From Collybiopsis luxurians FD-317 M1 (lineage: Eukaryota > Basidiomycota > Agaricomycetes > Agaricales > Omphalotaceae): a stretch of 64,000 nt of DNA. The number at the start of each line of letters is the position of its first letter. Position 1 is the first letter of the stretch. Below are positions 1-12,696 of the stretch, in pieces. Under the pieces are notes generated by a model. It made no database searches, had not been told where the DNA came from, and worked only from the letters and a program-made list of their open reading frames with translations. The position numbers and the translations under genes were made by a program. The stretch lies in NCBI GenBank assembly GCA_000827265.1, contig KN834816.1, positions 213,159-277,158 on the forward strand. Reading direction: 5' to 3'.

Positions 1-1024
1 AAGCTTTGATTGTTTTGTCCACTGCCATCGGTCCTTTCAAAAGTGACCTAAGTGAAAGTGTCGGATCGGCATTCAAATCCAGCCTGTCCTTGTTCTTTTC
101 CCTCATATCAAACATTCTGGCTACATCAGCAATTGCATATAAAGCTTGGTTAGTTTGGTGTGTCTTGCGGAATTCTGACATTTAATCTACTCCAGGAAAA
201 TGAATATATTTGGCAAAGAACATCACAGCCAGTTAGGTAGAACCCGAACATATAAAATACTCCGATTTTTGGTGGAATCTGGAACCCTGTTTTGTCTACT
301 TCAGGTAAATATCTTGACTCCTTTTTGCAATAATTTGTTCTGAAGAACATCACTTGCGCTGCTACATAGGTAGTATACTATGCAATGGTGATTGCAGCTG
401 ACATGAACGCCAAAAGTGCGACTACTTTTTCCCTATCATATAACTCTATTTTACGGTATGTGGCTGTCATGATCCTAGTGAGTGATATCTTTCCATTTCT
501 GTATGAACCTTTTTGAACAGTCCATATTGCAGCCTTTCTATCCAACTGTACTCCTCATAGTGTTACATTTGATTTGGGAATCTGATTCTGAATGAGTCGG
601 GAACTGGCAGCAGCTGGGTAGAGTATAAAGACTCATTGCATCTTTATGGTGAAAGTCTCCAGACTCCAGTAGTCAGCTGTTGGTCAGCTATGCGGTTCTG
701 CATTACATAGCATATATTAAGTGAATAATTAGTACAATATGCACATCTTGATCCTTTCTTGATTCTGGGACTACATTAACTACATACTATGGGAGATATT
801 GCACAAGCAAAGCAGGGTCGGCCGTCGCGCTACGCGCAGGTACGAGTCCCAATGCTTGTATCTGACAGTCACCACTCGCACATGCGGAACCAACCAGGCC
901 ACTGCTTTTTAACCCGCATGGGACCGCATTTTTTCCATATACAAGGCATTAGCAATTGCAAGGAGAATTATTAATTATCGTCGAATGTTCAAAACTTCAA
1001 ACCAAAGGAAATCATCATAGCCGC
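1..1024. other. Left flank, no gene supported
   Basis: Only short ORFs without recognisable domains or convincing splice-linked continuation. A GGTACGAGTCCC string near 840 resembles a tRNA T-arm, but no matching acceptor or D-arm surrounds it. Nothing else supportable is seen. Confidence 0.5.
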
Positions 1025-2095
1025 CTAAACCCGAGCAAGCTCTTCCCACCTCCTCCCTTCTCCTTCAGCTCTCTTCACCATCTCTTGCAACTGGTCTTCT
1101 CTCTTCGACATCCGTGTCTCCATTCCAAGTATCAGCAAACGTACTTTCTCGATGTGTGCTGCGAGCGCCGCAGAGTCATTGCTGCTTTCGGCTGAAGCGG
1201 ATTCTTGATCAGTCGTAGCTGTCGGGGATGAAACTATGGGACCGGAACCGGATGTCATACTCGACATGGTGTTCGATCTCTGGTGCCAGGCGGACGAGCG
1301 GCCAAGGGTACCTACATTGGCCGGAGGAGTGGGAGAAAGATCCAATGTCTCCTGGAAAACGTCGTAGTGAGTAAATACAAAAGGCATGGAAGAGGTAATC
1401 TTGGAAGAATGCGTGGGAGAAACAGACGCAACGGGGGTTGTAATGTAAAACGAGTCGCTGCCACTCACCTGCCAGTTATCTCCCGCTAATCTTGCCAATT
1501 CCCTTTCGAGCATTTTTTCGCGAATTTTCATGCTAAAAGCGAAGATATTAACACATTATAGCATAAACGGTACGCGAAGAAGTTCGAAGAGGGAGAGCCG
1601 CAAGACAGGGCTGCGAAAGTGCCACTCAGGCATGTGAAGGCTTTACTCGATACACCAATAAGACGCCTTAAGGATCACTACTCACCGTTCCATTTCCGCC
1701 ATACACCTCTCATTCTCGCGTTGTGTACCCTGCAATAGCAGTTCTAGATCTTTGTATTCACGTTCCAGGGCTTGAACATGTTCTACCGGCGGACGGACAG
1801 TCAATTGTGATTGCAGAAGGGACAAATTGGTTTTGAGCTATCAAAAGAAGTATAGAATTGTAAAATTCAAGTAGAGAACCAGTAGTTCAAAGCCTACCCG
1901 GTCACATTCTCGGTCCCTCTCCAACAACTGCTTCCTCAATACATCGGCGTCAGTTTCATCCCCCTCACGAAGAACACCTAAATCATCGGCGTGTAGCGCT
2001 AGTTGGGAAGATCCTGCGCCACCGACAGTCCCAAATTGACTTGTATTGCCCAAAGACTCCCGAGTACGATGGCGGACAGATTGTGCTCTTCGCAT
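1025..2095 (-). CDS. Coiled-coil hypothetical protein
   Basis: Three exons read well: 1898..2095, 1686..1837 and 1025..1532, giving about 285 residues with both junctions keeping one frame (the second donor is GTGAGT, acceptor TTTTAG). The N-terminus is Arg/Ser-rich. The middle, about residues 50-130, is a heptad-like charged coiled coil running across both introns, followed by a Ser/Thr-rich linker and a second short coiled coil ending in EGRRWEELARV. No catalytic motif, signal peptide or membrane segment is seen. A structural or scaffold role is only inferred from the coiled coils. The ATG at 2095 is the first good start; an extra upstream exon cannot be excluded. Confidence 0.65.
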
Positions 2096-3199
2096 TGCTG
2101 GACAGATTCAATTTGATGAAAGTTTCTGAAAGTAGTTGATTAAGATTTGGTAGCTGATTCCAAGAGTAACAATAGTGAGATTGATTAGAGGATACATCAA
2201 CGCTGCAAAGTTCAGATTTGATACTGAAGTACGCACTGAAGTGATTGTAATCTCTTTATAGTTCCGGGATTTCAGGGGATTGTTAGAGGGGAGAGAAGTC
2301 GGAGGATTAGTCGAGATTTCCTTCAATTCCGAATTGACAGCGTAGCAATGATACAGAGAGAAACCAGTCCTTTACCGTTGAAGAGGTGACGGTTGAAGCA
2401 AGGGATGCATGCGGCAAATAGCAACACACGGGATCGCGTGGCCATCATCACGTGAATTTAAGCGCCTATCCGCCGCGGGAGCCGAACAAGCGCCAAAGTC
2501 CTTTCTTCAACCTCCCAGATCCTATACCGTCTCTTTTTTTTAAAAAAACTTGTATCTAACTTTAAAAACTCCCTAACTCAGTTAGAACTCTTGAAACAGA
2601 ATTTTTTTTAGAACAGTTCATGCGATATACTTATCAAGTCACTCAAAGAGTTAAGAGTCGGCTTCCTACAACGACTAACTATGTGCTAGCACGTTAATCA
2701 CGGCATTGTTCGGCGATGATCATCAAAGAATTATATTCATCACTCACAGCGTAGGGAACCTACCTACTTGCATATGAGGAAGACCAGTCTTGAAGGTATT
2801 TGATACCTTCTGCGACTCATATGACGGAGGCACAGTAGAGGGAAAAAGGCGATGCATTTCGGATGGAGTTCCTATTCAGATTCGTAACTCTAGAGGTCAT
2901 CGATGACCGGGCCCTACGCGAAGATCGGGTGTGCAACATTCATGGAGCAAATTTTCTGTGCCCGGAACTGGGCAAAAATCTGCGTGCAGTCGCGGCGTTT
3001 CAAGCTTTTTGATACTAACCTTTCCATTCAGTACGCTCCATCGTGTCGATCCAGAGTAAACTAACCTATCAAATATCCTTTTGGGGAGACTTCTATGTAT
3101 GCTATTAGTTGGAGCAGCTAGTATAGACCGAAATACTTATACGTCCTAATGTAAAGCCGACTATCGCTTTTCTTCCCCAACCCCGAGGGACTCCCCAAG
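2096..3199. other. Intergenic, divergent promoter space
   Basis: Lies between two divergently transcribed genes (coiled-coil gene leftward, methyltransferase rightward), so it should hold both promoters. A/T runs occur near 2527-2550. No ORF or RNA gene is supportable. Confidence 0.5.
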
Positions 3200-4264
3200 A
3201 TGTCTGTCGAAGTGTGAGTCCTTCAAGGTCCTCCGGTACGAGATATCCCAACCGGTTGACCATGCTTGTAGAGACAGTCGTGAACAGCTCGAACGAAATT
3301 TAAACAAAGAAACCGACGGTGGATTCTCAACTGCCTACATCTTACCAACGGACGAGCCCGAGCGCAATCGGTAAGAACGATTTTGTTATCTCTTCCCATC
3401 CATCGCGATGTTAATGTCGTTCACTCTCATAGACTTAACGAACAAAGTCGGTTCATGACCAGGGCTGTCTTCGGTGGAAAGCTCATCTCTGTCCCTGGCT
3501 CGTTAGAACTCTCACCCGGGGACAAGATTCTCGAAAGTGCCACTGGAACGGGTAAGTTCTGATCGCGGAAGTATACTGCTGACCTCAGTATTCTACCCTC
3601 AGGTATTTGGATGCTCGATCTGGCGCAACAGATACCTTCTACAATTTCCTTAACTGGAATAGACATCTCAATCCGTCTCTTCCCCTCTTCATACCCCTCA
3701 AACATCAGTTTTGCCTCACATTCTGTGACCGATCTTCCCAAGTCGTGGTCCGACAGATACAAGCTCGTAAACCAGCGTCTGCTTACGGGTGCCCTCACCA
3801 CCGAACAATGGAGATCAGCCTTGAATGAGTTGAAGCGCGTTCTCAAACCCGGTGGATGGATTCAATTCATGGAAACTGGTCCGACACCAGAGGTGTACAG
3901 TGGACCAGCTATGAAACGGATGGTAGACTCATGGGCAGCCTTGTATAGGCTAAGAGGACTTGTACCGGAGATCCAAAATATCTTGGGACAGCTCCTTGCT
4001 GACGCTGGTTTTGTTGATGTACAGAAGCGAACTGTTCCTCTTCCGCTGAGTCCCGGAATGAAGAGGGAAGAATACGAAGAGCATAAAAAGAATATTCTTG
4101 GATTCTTTTTGGCAGCGAAGCAGCCTTTTTTGACAACAGGGCAGTTCGGGTCAGAGAACGAATTTCAGGGGGCATTGAAAGAGATGGAACAAGAGTGGGA
4201 TGCATCGGAAGATTGTTCATGGGAATGGGCTGTCTTCTATGCAATGAAGCCAGAACTTGAATAG
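3200..4264 (+). CDS. Class I SAM-dependent methyltransferase
   Basis: Four exons: 3200..3213, 3272..3370, 3433..3551 and 3603..4264, giving 297 residues in one continuous frame. The first coding exon is only 14 nt (MSVEV), so an ORF scan alone misses the start. The SAM-binding motif I is ESATGTGIWMLDLA at about residues 72-85, split by the third intron just after ATGTG. A post-motif acidic strand (GIDIS) follows, then LKPGGWIQFMETGP typical of motif III in the UbiE/LaeA-like Rossmann fold. The C-terminal part carries substrate-side helices. The substrate cannot be read from sequence; small-molecule methylation is the usual role of this family. It lies next to a tRNA gene and converges on the exporter-like gene. 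Confidence 0.8.
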
Positions 4265-4355
4265 CTTCGAAATGAATAAAATATGAAAAATTCCGACTCA
4301 AGTTAGCGTAAAAAATCTCAGAGCAGACAGTCCCTCTCCCCCTACCCGAAATTTT

Positions 4356-4361
4356 AAAAAA
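4356..4361 (-). terminator. Pol III T-run after tRNA-Cys
   Basis: Six consecutive A on the plus strand, so TTTTTT on the transcribed minus-strand product, about 23 nt beyond the tRNA 3' end. This is the usual RNA polymerase III stop. Confidence 0.7.
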
Positions 4362-4383
4362 TACCACTTGCTTTTGATGAGAA

Positions 4384-4466
4384 AGTCCGCGGCGTGGTTC
4401 GAACACGCGACTTCAAGATTTAATCAAACATTGCAATCTCACACTCTACCACTGAGTTACGCGGAC
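4384..4466 (-). tRNA. tRNA-Cys(GCA) with 11-nt intron
   Basis: Folds as a complete cloverleaf: acceptor GTCCGCG/CGCGGAC, D-arm ACTC-AGTGGTA-GAGT, T-arm GCGTG-TTCGAAC-CACGC and a 5-nt variable loop. The anticodon stem is TGAGA/TCTTG (two G-U pairs) and the anticodon GCA sits at 4432-4434 after T33. An 11-nt intron (TGTTTGATTAA, plus-strand 4420-4430) falls one base 3' of the anticodon, the canonical site for eukaryotic tRNA introns. The discriminator base is U73, which is characteristic of tRNA-Cys. A Pol III T-run follows. Confidence 0.92.
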
Positions 4467-4645
4467 TTGTTTCGGAATCGAAAAATAGCATATCTACCAC
4501 GCCCGGCGTCGCGGTACATGATAGAAACTTCGTCCTTAACCGTCCCAGTTTAACTGTAAGTCGATCTATTGCTTATTTCGGCAAGTCGTTGGTGGCATAT
4601 ATAAGCCAAACTTCGATCACATACTTTACATTAAAAATAAAATAA

Positions 4646-7600
4646 TTACAAACGTGTTGTATGTTCACTCTCAAACCGACTCCTCCAATCCTCAAACCCT
4701 CTGAATGGAACCTCCCCGCAAAGGCGCTTGGTAATTTTGTGTAGTTCATCGACCGACTGTACATATGAAAGGCTATCAGCGGCTAGCACGACAACGATAG
4801 ACCACACACACTTACGTTTAGGATAAGAAACACAGCGACAATCCCTGTCGCGTAATACATATAATCCAATGATGAGACTGTTTCCACCGACAAATAATGT
4901 TTAAGGGAATCATGGTCATGATGACCATGCAGAGTAGACGGAACGTCATGCAGATATTTATGATTATAATGGTGATACAAGAGTCTACCGACCAGACTCT
5001 GAGGAAGGACCTGATGTAGAGGCTCTCCCGTGCGCAGAGATTGAGAAACAATCGAAAAAACAGCCATGACTTCGGTAATCTGACAACAAAAAAAAAATCA
5101 GTACGATGTCGTGAAATACATGGACAAAGAAGAAAGAAAACGCACAAAATGCGGGTTAAGCACACGGGTATTGTGCAAGAACTGAATACGCCAATCGTCG
5201 TCCAGGTGACCTAATGCATTACCGAGCTAGCGCACATTAAAAAAAATAAGATACGACCCATCAAAAGCCAATGAACATACTTGCGCCAAACCGACGAGCA
5301 TCTCAGCCTCCGCTGCCAACAAAGCGTTATACTCCTCCGCCGGCCACTTGCCCCGAACACTCCCCTCCCAAGTCGCAGTCGCCGTCAACTGTCTCAGAGC
5401 TGTAAGCTCCTCCGATAAACCCAACAATCGGCCGCGGAAGTGATTGATCCAGCGAGCCGAGGGTACACTACGGGAATAGGACGCCGAGGCAGCGCCAGCT
5501 TCGGTATCTGGACGGGCTGTATTTCCGTTTCCATTCTCATTTGTGCTTTTCTCCTTCTCACCTCTACCTTCGTCAGCGGAAGACTGGTCCAAGTTCGATT
5601 CTTCATCCGAGTCGAGGTGCGGATCTTGCGCAATCCAGGTAGACATCAAGAATGCGTAAAGATGTCCTAGACCCGAAATGGCAGAGGCGTTGCGCCGACG
5701 TACAACTTTACGAACAGAAGTTGGGGGTAGCATCATCATGATGAACGCCGCGGCTGCACCTAAAGTATGTATCGCGGTGTTAGAATTAGGAGGAGGGAGG
5801 TGAGATGAGGAAATGCTCGCCTATAATAACCAACGTGAATCGTTTCCAACCAACAGACCATCCAACACCTATATGAGGGGTCGTCAGTACAAATTGCTAT
5901 CAGTACGAAATGTCCTACATACCGGGGCTGGCAAATTGCACAATATGTCCATCAACCCACGAATACCCAACAACTAGTGCAAAAGTAGCCTGAGGAAGAT
6001 CACGAAAGGTCAGTCAGTACGCAGATACCCATAAAGTTCTATGGAAACACTTACGCAGCACAGCATTACACCGGGAAGAGTCTGGGGAGGCGCAAAGTTT
6101 CGCAGGAACACTAATGGAAGTGCAAAAAGTGCAGTGGATGCTGCGACTCCATACGGATTTCCGGTTCCATGCCCATTACCTGCAAGACCAAAGTTAATGA
6201 TAGGAAAAGGCAGGACGAAAAGAAAAAGAGAAGTACTGACCCATGTACCACGCAGCCAGCCCCATTGCAGCTCCGAGTACTGTGCCGAAAATACGAACAA
6301 CCAGGTTGAACACTTGATCCTACGATCGCAAGCAAAAGGTTGGAATCAAGTGGCTCGAGATGCCGACACTCTATACTCACAGCAGCGTAGATGTTCAATG
6401 TAGTCTGGGCCATGATGAGCGCCCTGTAGTATTTTCAGCACACAGGGTCTCACGTATTAAGAGAAGAAGGATCTTACCAAAGGCCCTTTTGGTCGTAATA
6501 AAAGCCTATTACACCAATCAGAACCCGGTATTATCACATCAGAGTATCAAAAAAAGAGCTTACTAGCTGTTCGAGTCGCTACAGACGGGACCCATAATGC
6601 AACGCTAACAAAAGCGTATTTGAAGCCGAACTACCGAACAGGTAAAAGAGATCGATATCATCAATAAATCAAAAAACAAAAAGACATACCATGGCTTCAG
6701 GCGTTCCGCACCATTCATACAGCCTATGCAGTCTATTCATAATCTTCTGGAACACATTCGTTGGCGGCCTGCTGTCAGGGTCGAGCTCTAAAGAAAGAGC
6801 GGAATGGTGAACAGATGCTGATAACGAAGTGAGAAAGAAAAACTCACTCTTAACTCCCTTCTCCTCGAATCCATCGTCATCCGCAGTCCCCTGACCAGCC
6901 ACATCCTCCCCCAAAGCCGCCCCATTTTCCTCTTCTCCAACGCCTTTCACCCTAAAGAGATTTCCAATCTTCCTCAGCCCCTTCGGCGCCCAAAGCCTAT
7001 TCCTCTTCCTCTTCGCTACCGTCTCCCTCACAACATCCATCGTCCTCAAAATCGACTCTGACAACGAAACCAGATTGGTCCCAAGTACAAAAGCAATGAA
7101 CAACGATCTAAATGGAAGAGCTTCTTGTTCGACCTTGCTCATTTCGGAATGTAATAGGGAAAGGAAAGGTTCGAGGAGCTTCATCCTGGTTGCATCTTGG
7201 CCGTCTTTGGTGAACTCCTTCAGTGCCCCTCTCAGCCTTTCGTAGGCAACATCCAGCTCCTTCTCCAGTTCGCTATCGACGTCAGGGTGCCTTGTCCACC
7301 GATGATGGTTGATATTATTGAGGTTCTTCCTCATAGCAGATACACCCGATACTATAGCTTCGCGCAACTCGAGTGTAGCGGAATCAACGAGAGGCATGAC
7401 ATCAGCGATGCCAAGATGACGAGAGGATTCGAATTGCTTGTTAAGTGAGGTAATTTGGCGGAGAAGGTAGGCGTCGTTGGATGTTTCGCCGGAATTTTTT
7501 GTCGAAGTCGAAGTCATTGTCGATGTCTGGTTGATTGCCGCAGCTTTGGACTCGGATTCTTCTTCTTGGCTTCCACGCTGCTGTATCTCTTTTGTCCTCC

Positions 7601-9209
7601 ACACAAGTTTCGCAAAACTCTGCAGACCAAGAGAACGAGCGACAACGGAACTGAGAGGGTCAATTACGTCTTTGACATCGTCCGAACTCCATTTACCAAA
7701 ACTGAACTCCAAGGAGAGCATACCAGAAGTGGCGGACACTGGAAGTTTTGAGGAGGCGGAAGCAAAGATTGTTAAAGACTAAAACTTACATTGCTTCATG
7801 ACTCCTGCCATTAGAGCTTTAAGTCCCTCCATTTTCATGAACAAAGGTTTACCAGGCGCCAGTTCATCGATTCCCATCTTTCCATCTGCCTTGGTATCAT
7901 CTGCCTTGGTATCATCTCCCTGTGCGTCGTAAACCACTTTCATCACTTCACTCTGGATCGCAACAACTTGCTCTACTCTCTCGAGCTGCTCGCAGACGGT
8001 ACGCAGCGCAGAATGGCTCATGGTCTCTGGAAATACCAACAGAGTGGTTATGAGAGCAATGCCGGTGTAACAGCCGATGGAAACAAGGAACGATTTGAGG
8101 AGGGTATATTGAGCCGTCGGGAAGAGGGGGCCGAACGTCTATTTAACCAAAGCGATTCAATCATGAATCGAGAAAAAAATGAGAGAACGGCTTACGCAAA
8201 AGATATCAACTGTGAAAGAAAAGACATTTTTCAGTTTTATTACTCAGATCGAGGAAAAACAAAACGGTCAACGTACGCCCAATGGTGGCGAAAATTGATG
8301 TGAAAGCTAGCTTCGGAGCATACGCTCTCATGAGACCATAGAAGAAGGCAAAAACTCCCAGGAAGCAGCCATAGATAACGGAAGAGCTGAGTGATAGCGC
8401 CGTTAGAACGGGAGACAGTTCAAAGATTCGAAAGCTAACCGAATATCCAAGAAGGTCCCGTTAAAAACTGCTGCTGTAGCCGCAAGGGAGGGATTCGCTT
8501 GAAAGACGGGGTTATGTTGAATGCTGGAAAAAAGGTTGGCTATTCTTATGGACAAGAAAGAAAAAGGACTAGTCTACTTACCTTGCCTGTACTTGCGCCT
8601 GGGCAGCCTGAAGTAGAGCCGTACTTCTTGCTGCATTCGCTGCGCGCATCGCAGCCACACCAACACCCCAACTGAAGCATAAACCGACTACGAGGGTGGA
8701 CATGAGCTATGATCCAGAAAGAAAGCGTTTAGCTAAGAATGAGCACCTATAATTACAAGATCCACTCACGAATAGAAACAACTGCACTGGGAGATTCGGA
8801 GGAATAAAGAAGCTACAGAGCATTGCGAAAAAGGCGCTACAAAAGCCATCAAGATGAATATTGTTTCTGTGCAAAACCGACCATCAACGTACGCAGTACC
8901 CAAAGTATTCAACGAAGCATGGGGGAGCAGGATAATGAATCCAAGCCAAGACGCGAGCCAGCAACGAAACAAGGTTTTTAAAGATCTAGGTTTTCTGAGA
9001 TTATCTTTGACCCATGGCGGTAATCTTGCTAGAATCTTTGCAGATATCGATTGAGCTGGTTTCTCGGGTCCCTTCGAAGGGGCCGAAGGCGATTTGGCTT
9101 TGAGAGAGGTAGAATGTGAGCTGGAAGAGGACTTTTCTTTGGCAGAGTCCGGGATATTTGAGCGGTTCTCTACTCCTCGCCCAGCTTGATTATCCTTTCC
9201 ATTGTTCAT
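4646..9209 (-). CDS. ArAE_2 / DUF2421 aromatic-acid-exporter-like membrane protein
   Basis: A many-exon gene of roughly 1,000 residues, the usual length of fungal proteins pairing an N-terminal six-TM ArAE_2_N region with a C-terminal DUF2421 half. Visible in order: a Lys/Ser-rich cytosolic N-terminus; TM1 around LASWLGFIILLPHASLNTLG; several short TM exons; a long soluble helical region (7739-6850) with SLEFSFGKWSSDDV; a second hydrophobic set including GNGHGTGNPYGVAAST; a helical DUF2421 part with TATWEGSVRGKWPAEEY; and SVETVSSLDYMYYATGIV. The last exon, 4646..4756, encodes VDELHKITKRLCGEVPFRG, joined at ATGTACAG. Start ATG is at 9209; an in-frame upstream Met at 9338 is possible. Relatives are annotated as putative aromatic-acid exporters, with few tested. 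Some internal exon borders are not fixed. Confidence 0.8.
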
Positions 9210-9622
9210 GACTATAGGAGAGACAGGATGTTCGAGCCTTCGGACTTCAGCTCTTACGCGTTTGCTGGTCCTATATGGCGAGATAGAAAATCCGCTATAT
9301 GCGGATACTAGATTCGAAGTAGGAAAGGATGGGTTCAAACCCAGGGGATGGCGATGAGGCCGTTCATCAGAGAGTTTTTGTATTCAAGTTTCATCAACCG
9401 AACCCGGCGCGGGCCGGCAATAGCCGGATAAATTTTTTACGCATTCGAAATGACAAAGGCAAATTACTAGAGACCGCGATCCTTGGACCCAAAGGCGCGT
9501 TGGACTCGGGAAGAGATACTTGTATGGATCTGGGTCAAGAAGTATAATATCAAGTAGTACAACAACTCAATCTATCTAGAACCGTATACACACGCGCACC
9601 GGAAGGTTGGCCTCGCACAATT
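9210..9622. other. Intergenic between exporter-like gene and PSD-A
   Basis: Contains the promoter of the leftward exporter-like gene and the 3' flank of PSD-A. A perfect small palindrome, ATCCGC-TATAT-GCGGAT, lies at 9290-9306. A GGGTTCAAACCC string at about 9331 looks like a T-loop but has no tRNA around it. Confidence 0.5.
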
Positions 9623-10934
9623 TCATCCAACAGTGGCAATGCGCGCGTCGATATGAACTTCCGTGTCCACCTTATAGCTTGGATCGAAAATAACATTCAC
9701 CCCCGGACGAAAGATCAAACAGTACGTCGATCCTCCGAAATGAAACATCCCCAACTGCTCGCCTTTCTTGACCTTCTGCCCCGGGTTAACAGTCACCTCA
9801 TTCGTCGACACCTCTACCATGCCGACAGATACAAAGCAAATCAAGCCAATGTCCGGATTATCACATTCGATGAAGATCAATGCACGGGCAGCGACATGGG
9901 CGATGAACCCCTGCGAGAGAATGGGAGCATTAGGATCGGGGTTTGGGAATCCTCTTGCAGGAGACTCCGCATAGTATGTACCCGGAATCTGCACTGTCTT
10001 CACGATCGTCCCGTTGACCGGACTGTGCCAGCGGTGATAATTGAATGCGCTGAGGTAAGCTTGACTGATGGTACCCCCCACAAACTGAGGAGCGAGTTCG
10101 TCGTTGTCAAGCATGTGGAGGAGGGAATAAGGCTCGTCCTTGAGCCAGAATAGATCGTGCGACTTAATATTATATTTGATAGCATAGACACTCGACTCGC
10201 AAGGATTGTTGATGATCTTATCATCATCGGGGAAATAGACTGGGCGGACCCCAGGCCTGAAAAGCCGGGTGAAAAAATTATCCCAGGAGGTAAATCCATG
10301 GTAGTCAGCACTGGGATCGCAAACAAACATGTTGTCAAAGTCCGGCATATGCTTAGACGCAAGAGGGCCGAACCAGCCATTATCCTCTTTGTTAAGGACA
10401 TAGCGAGACTCGGGCGATCCGAGGAATTCTGCCCAGACATCGAACATCTTCTTGAACATGGTATTGACTTTGGGGTTCATGAACGCAGATAAACCAGCTG
10501 AAGTGCCCATTGGCCAGTCAAGCATGGCGGTAATAGGGAATCCGACGAGTTCGTTATCTTCAAATTCCAGAGCGTTGTGAATAATGAAGTCGAACATACT
10601 CAGCATCGTCATGTAGTCGCGGATCTGCCAAAAGGGCATTAATCCCTCGCTCACTCCATCTCTGTAGACATACCTGGGGTCTCAGTCCCGTTGGGTCATC
10701 ATTGTAAGGAGCCACCGCTGGAACCTGTTCAAACATTAGATGGAAGTTCATGTACAGGTCGGGGTCGCTCTCAATGAGCTGTTGAAATTCCTGAATGACA
10801 GGATGCCATCCGAGATTTTTTTGCTTCTCGCGCTGCTCGACTTTTTCCAACTTCTTCTTGACCCATCTTTGAACTACTCCGTGATCTCGAGGGAGCCAAT
10901 CACCGACACGATGATGAACGATTGTTGTAGACAT
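9623..10934 (-). CDS. PSD/PsiD-like decarboxylase, copy A
   Basis: Two exons, 10674..10934 and 9623..10624, give 420 residues. The N-terminal third (WHPVIQEFQQLIESDPDLYM) matches the helical PSD-associated domain found in fungal PSD-like proteins, including the tryptophan decarboxylase PsiD. The catalytic part has FTSWDNFFTRLFRPGVRP, YHRWHSPVNGTI with the conserved His residues, and FHFGGST near the end. The Ser of GGST (about residue 386) is the expected self-cleavage site that becomes the pyruvoyl group, leaving a 35-residue alpha chain. No transit peptide or TM segment is seen, unlike mitochondrial Psd1, so a soluble amino-acid decarboxylase is more likely than lipid PSD; the substrate is inference. 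The donor is canonical GTATGT. A probable 5'-UTR intron lies at 10943..11003. Confidence 0.87.
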
Positions 10935-12696
10935 ATAGCAGGCTGTAGGTGGCATATTAGAGCGGTGAGTAAGGCGAAAATAAGCTGACGCAGTGTTACG
11001 CACCACAATAGTTGACCGTTGAAAGGAAGATGGTGGAAATGAACCTTCTTCAATGCTTGAGCAAGATGCTTCGTCTATCTTAGCCAGGTCAGCACCCGAT
11101 GGACAGAACGAACTGATCCTTCGATACTTTAGAACTCTTTATAACAAAGTTCTTGACAGTGACACGGGAATCAGATGTGTGCGGCGGGGTCCACATTGCC
11201 CTGGCACCAATTAATTACTGCTTTTTTCTCCTAAATATGATTGTGTCCATAAGAAGCTGTTGCTTTGTCTCACTCACCGAGGAATGTTGGACCCATTTCA
11301 TGTTAACTTTATACATCCCAATGTAAAAATAGATTCAGCGGCTTATTCTAAGGTTCTTTTGGAGAGGTTGGAGGTTTAGCTTTGCCAGAAATGGTGTGTA
11401 TACTGGAAGATTCAAGAGGAGCTCACGTTGGTACTTAGAGACAAAGAAATTCTTGAGTAGAGTTTCGAGGACGGAGAAGCTCAAATGTGAGAAAATAGTG
11501 GTTATCATGTACGAGTATAACGACGCACTGCCATCAAGAAATGATTTTGGCGAATGACCTTCTGCTTTATCCTGACCTCCGCATCAAGATATTGCTCAGA
11601 TCTATCGAGTGCAGATTCTCTGCGGGCGTAATTCCGTTGAACTTCGTTCTTTCAAAAAACTCGGGGGTCAGTATCATAGGAGATACGATTCAGCCGCAGA
11701 GCTAAAGTTGTCCTCCAGATGCAGTCCCAGGCTTCAGCACACGTGGGATGATTTGGTTAGGTCAGATATCGAGCGAATTTGGGGAGTACCGGCGTCGACG
11801 CGGACAGAGTGGGCGTGTAGGTGCAATAGGGAGAGCAGAGAGGAGACTAAGATGGTGCTGGTAGGTTGTAAAAAGATACGGAAGGGTACGTCAGTCACAG
11901 GTTCCTCTTCGAGCTGGTTGGTAAAATCGGACAAGTGGTTGAATTGTTCTGTGGTGAGAAACAGAAAGGTCGCAACATCCGATCCAAGTTTTTAAGCACA
12001 AGCATTGAATAGGCGACCGAAAAAACCGTTGGAATGAGTTGGAGGAGATAAAGAATCGGGTACTGATCCACGACCCTGACAGATAGAACCATCTGGGTTT
12101 TCGGGCCGGTTTTTCGGGCCAGGGAATCCATGTACCATATTGTCGCCGTTGGACACATTCTGAGGTATTGAAGTACATGGGTTCGGGGAGTTAACAAAAA
12201 CTATCCTATCCTTGGACTCTCCTAAATATCTCTCTCCTTTCTGAAAAACTTACACAAAAAAACTCAACATCGGCGCCGAACTGGCACGCACAACCCCCGG
12301 TCTAAAGACAAGTCAGTTTGACATTCAGGCTCCGTACGTCCCTGGCAGGAAACTATCGACGTATCAATCCCTCTCGGAGAAGGGCGTATTGACGGCTCAA
12401 CTGCGTCCGACGCATAGATGCCCACAACCCATCGCAACATATCAATCACGAAAATTGTTCAGCCTGGGCTAGTCGTCGATGTAAACTTTTGGGCGCTCAA
12501 GACGACCCATTTCGCCCGAAGCAAGCCCCAAGTGAAGAACGCGGAAGGCAATTCGAGATATTCAAACATGTCATCACAAGTATAACATTGATACTCAATC
12601 ACTAGTAGTACATACAACAAGTCAATCTGCATAGGGCTTATACTTACCGGTACATTCCCATCTTTAGTGGGAGTTGGGCGGAAGACTGGCGCCAGC
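10935..12696. other. Intergenic between PSD-A and PSD-B
   Basis: Holds the 5' region of copy A (probable UTR intron 10943-11003 on the minus strand, GTGCGT...CTACAG) and the 3' flank of copy B. From about 12,585 the sequence resembles the 3' flank of copy C at about 21,720 (shared CACTAGTAGTACATA string), marking the left end of the duplicated block. ORFs at 11,609-11,995 and 11,891-12,197 show no family features and overlap on opposite strands; I do not support a gene. Confidence 0.5.

Noticed and set aside
825..860. GGTACGAGTCCC as a tRNA T-arm
   Set aside because: The T-loop consensus is broken and no A-box or acceptor pairing is found upstream.
9325..9350. GGGTTCAAACCC as a tRNA T-arm
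   Set aside because: No acceptor stem, D-arm or anticodon arm can be placed around it on either strand.
9653..10492. Long plus-strand ORFs opposite PSD-A (and the same opposite B, C and D)
   Set aside because: They are antisense shadows of the conserved decarboxylase frames and recur only because the genes are paralogous.
11609..12197. Overlapping ORFs between PSD-A and PSD-B as a gene
   Set aside because: Opposite-strand ORFs without domain features or splice-linked partners.
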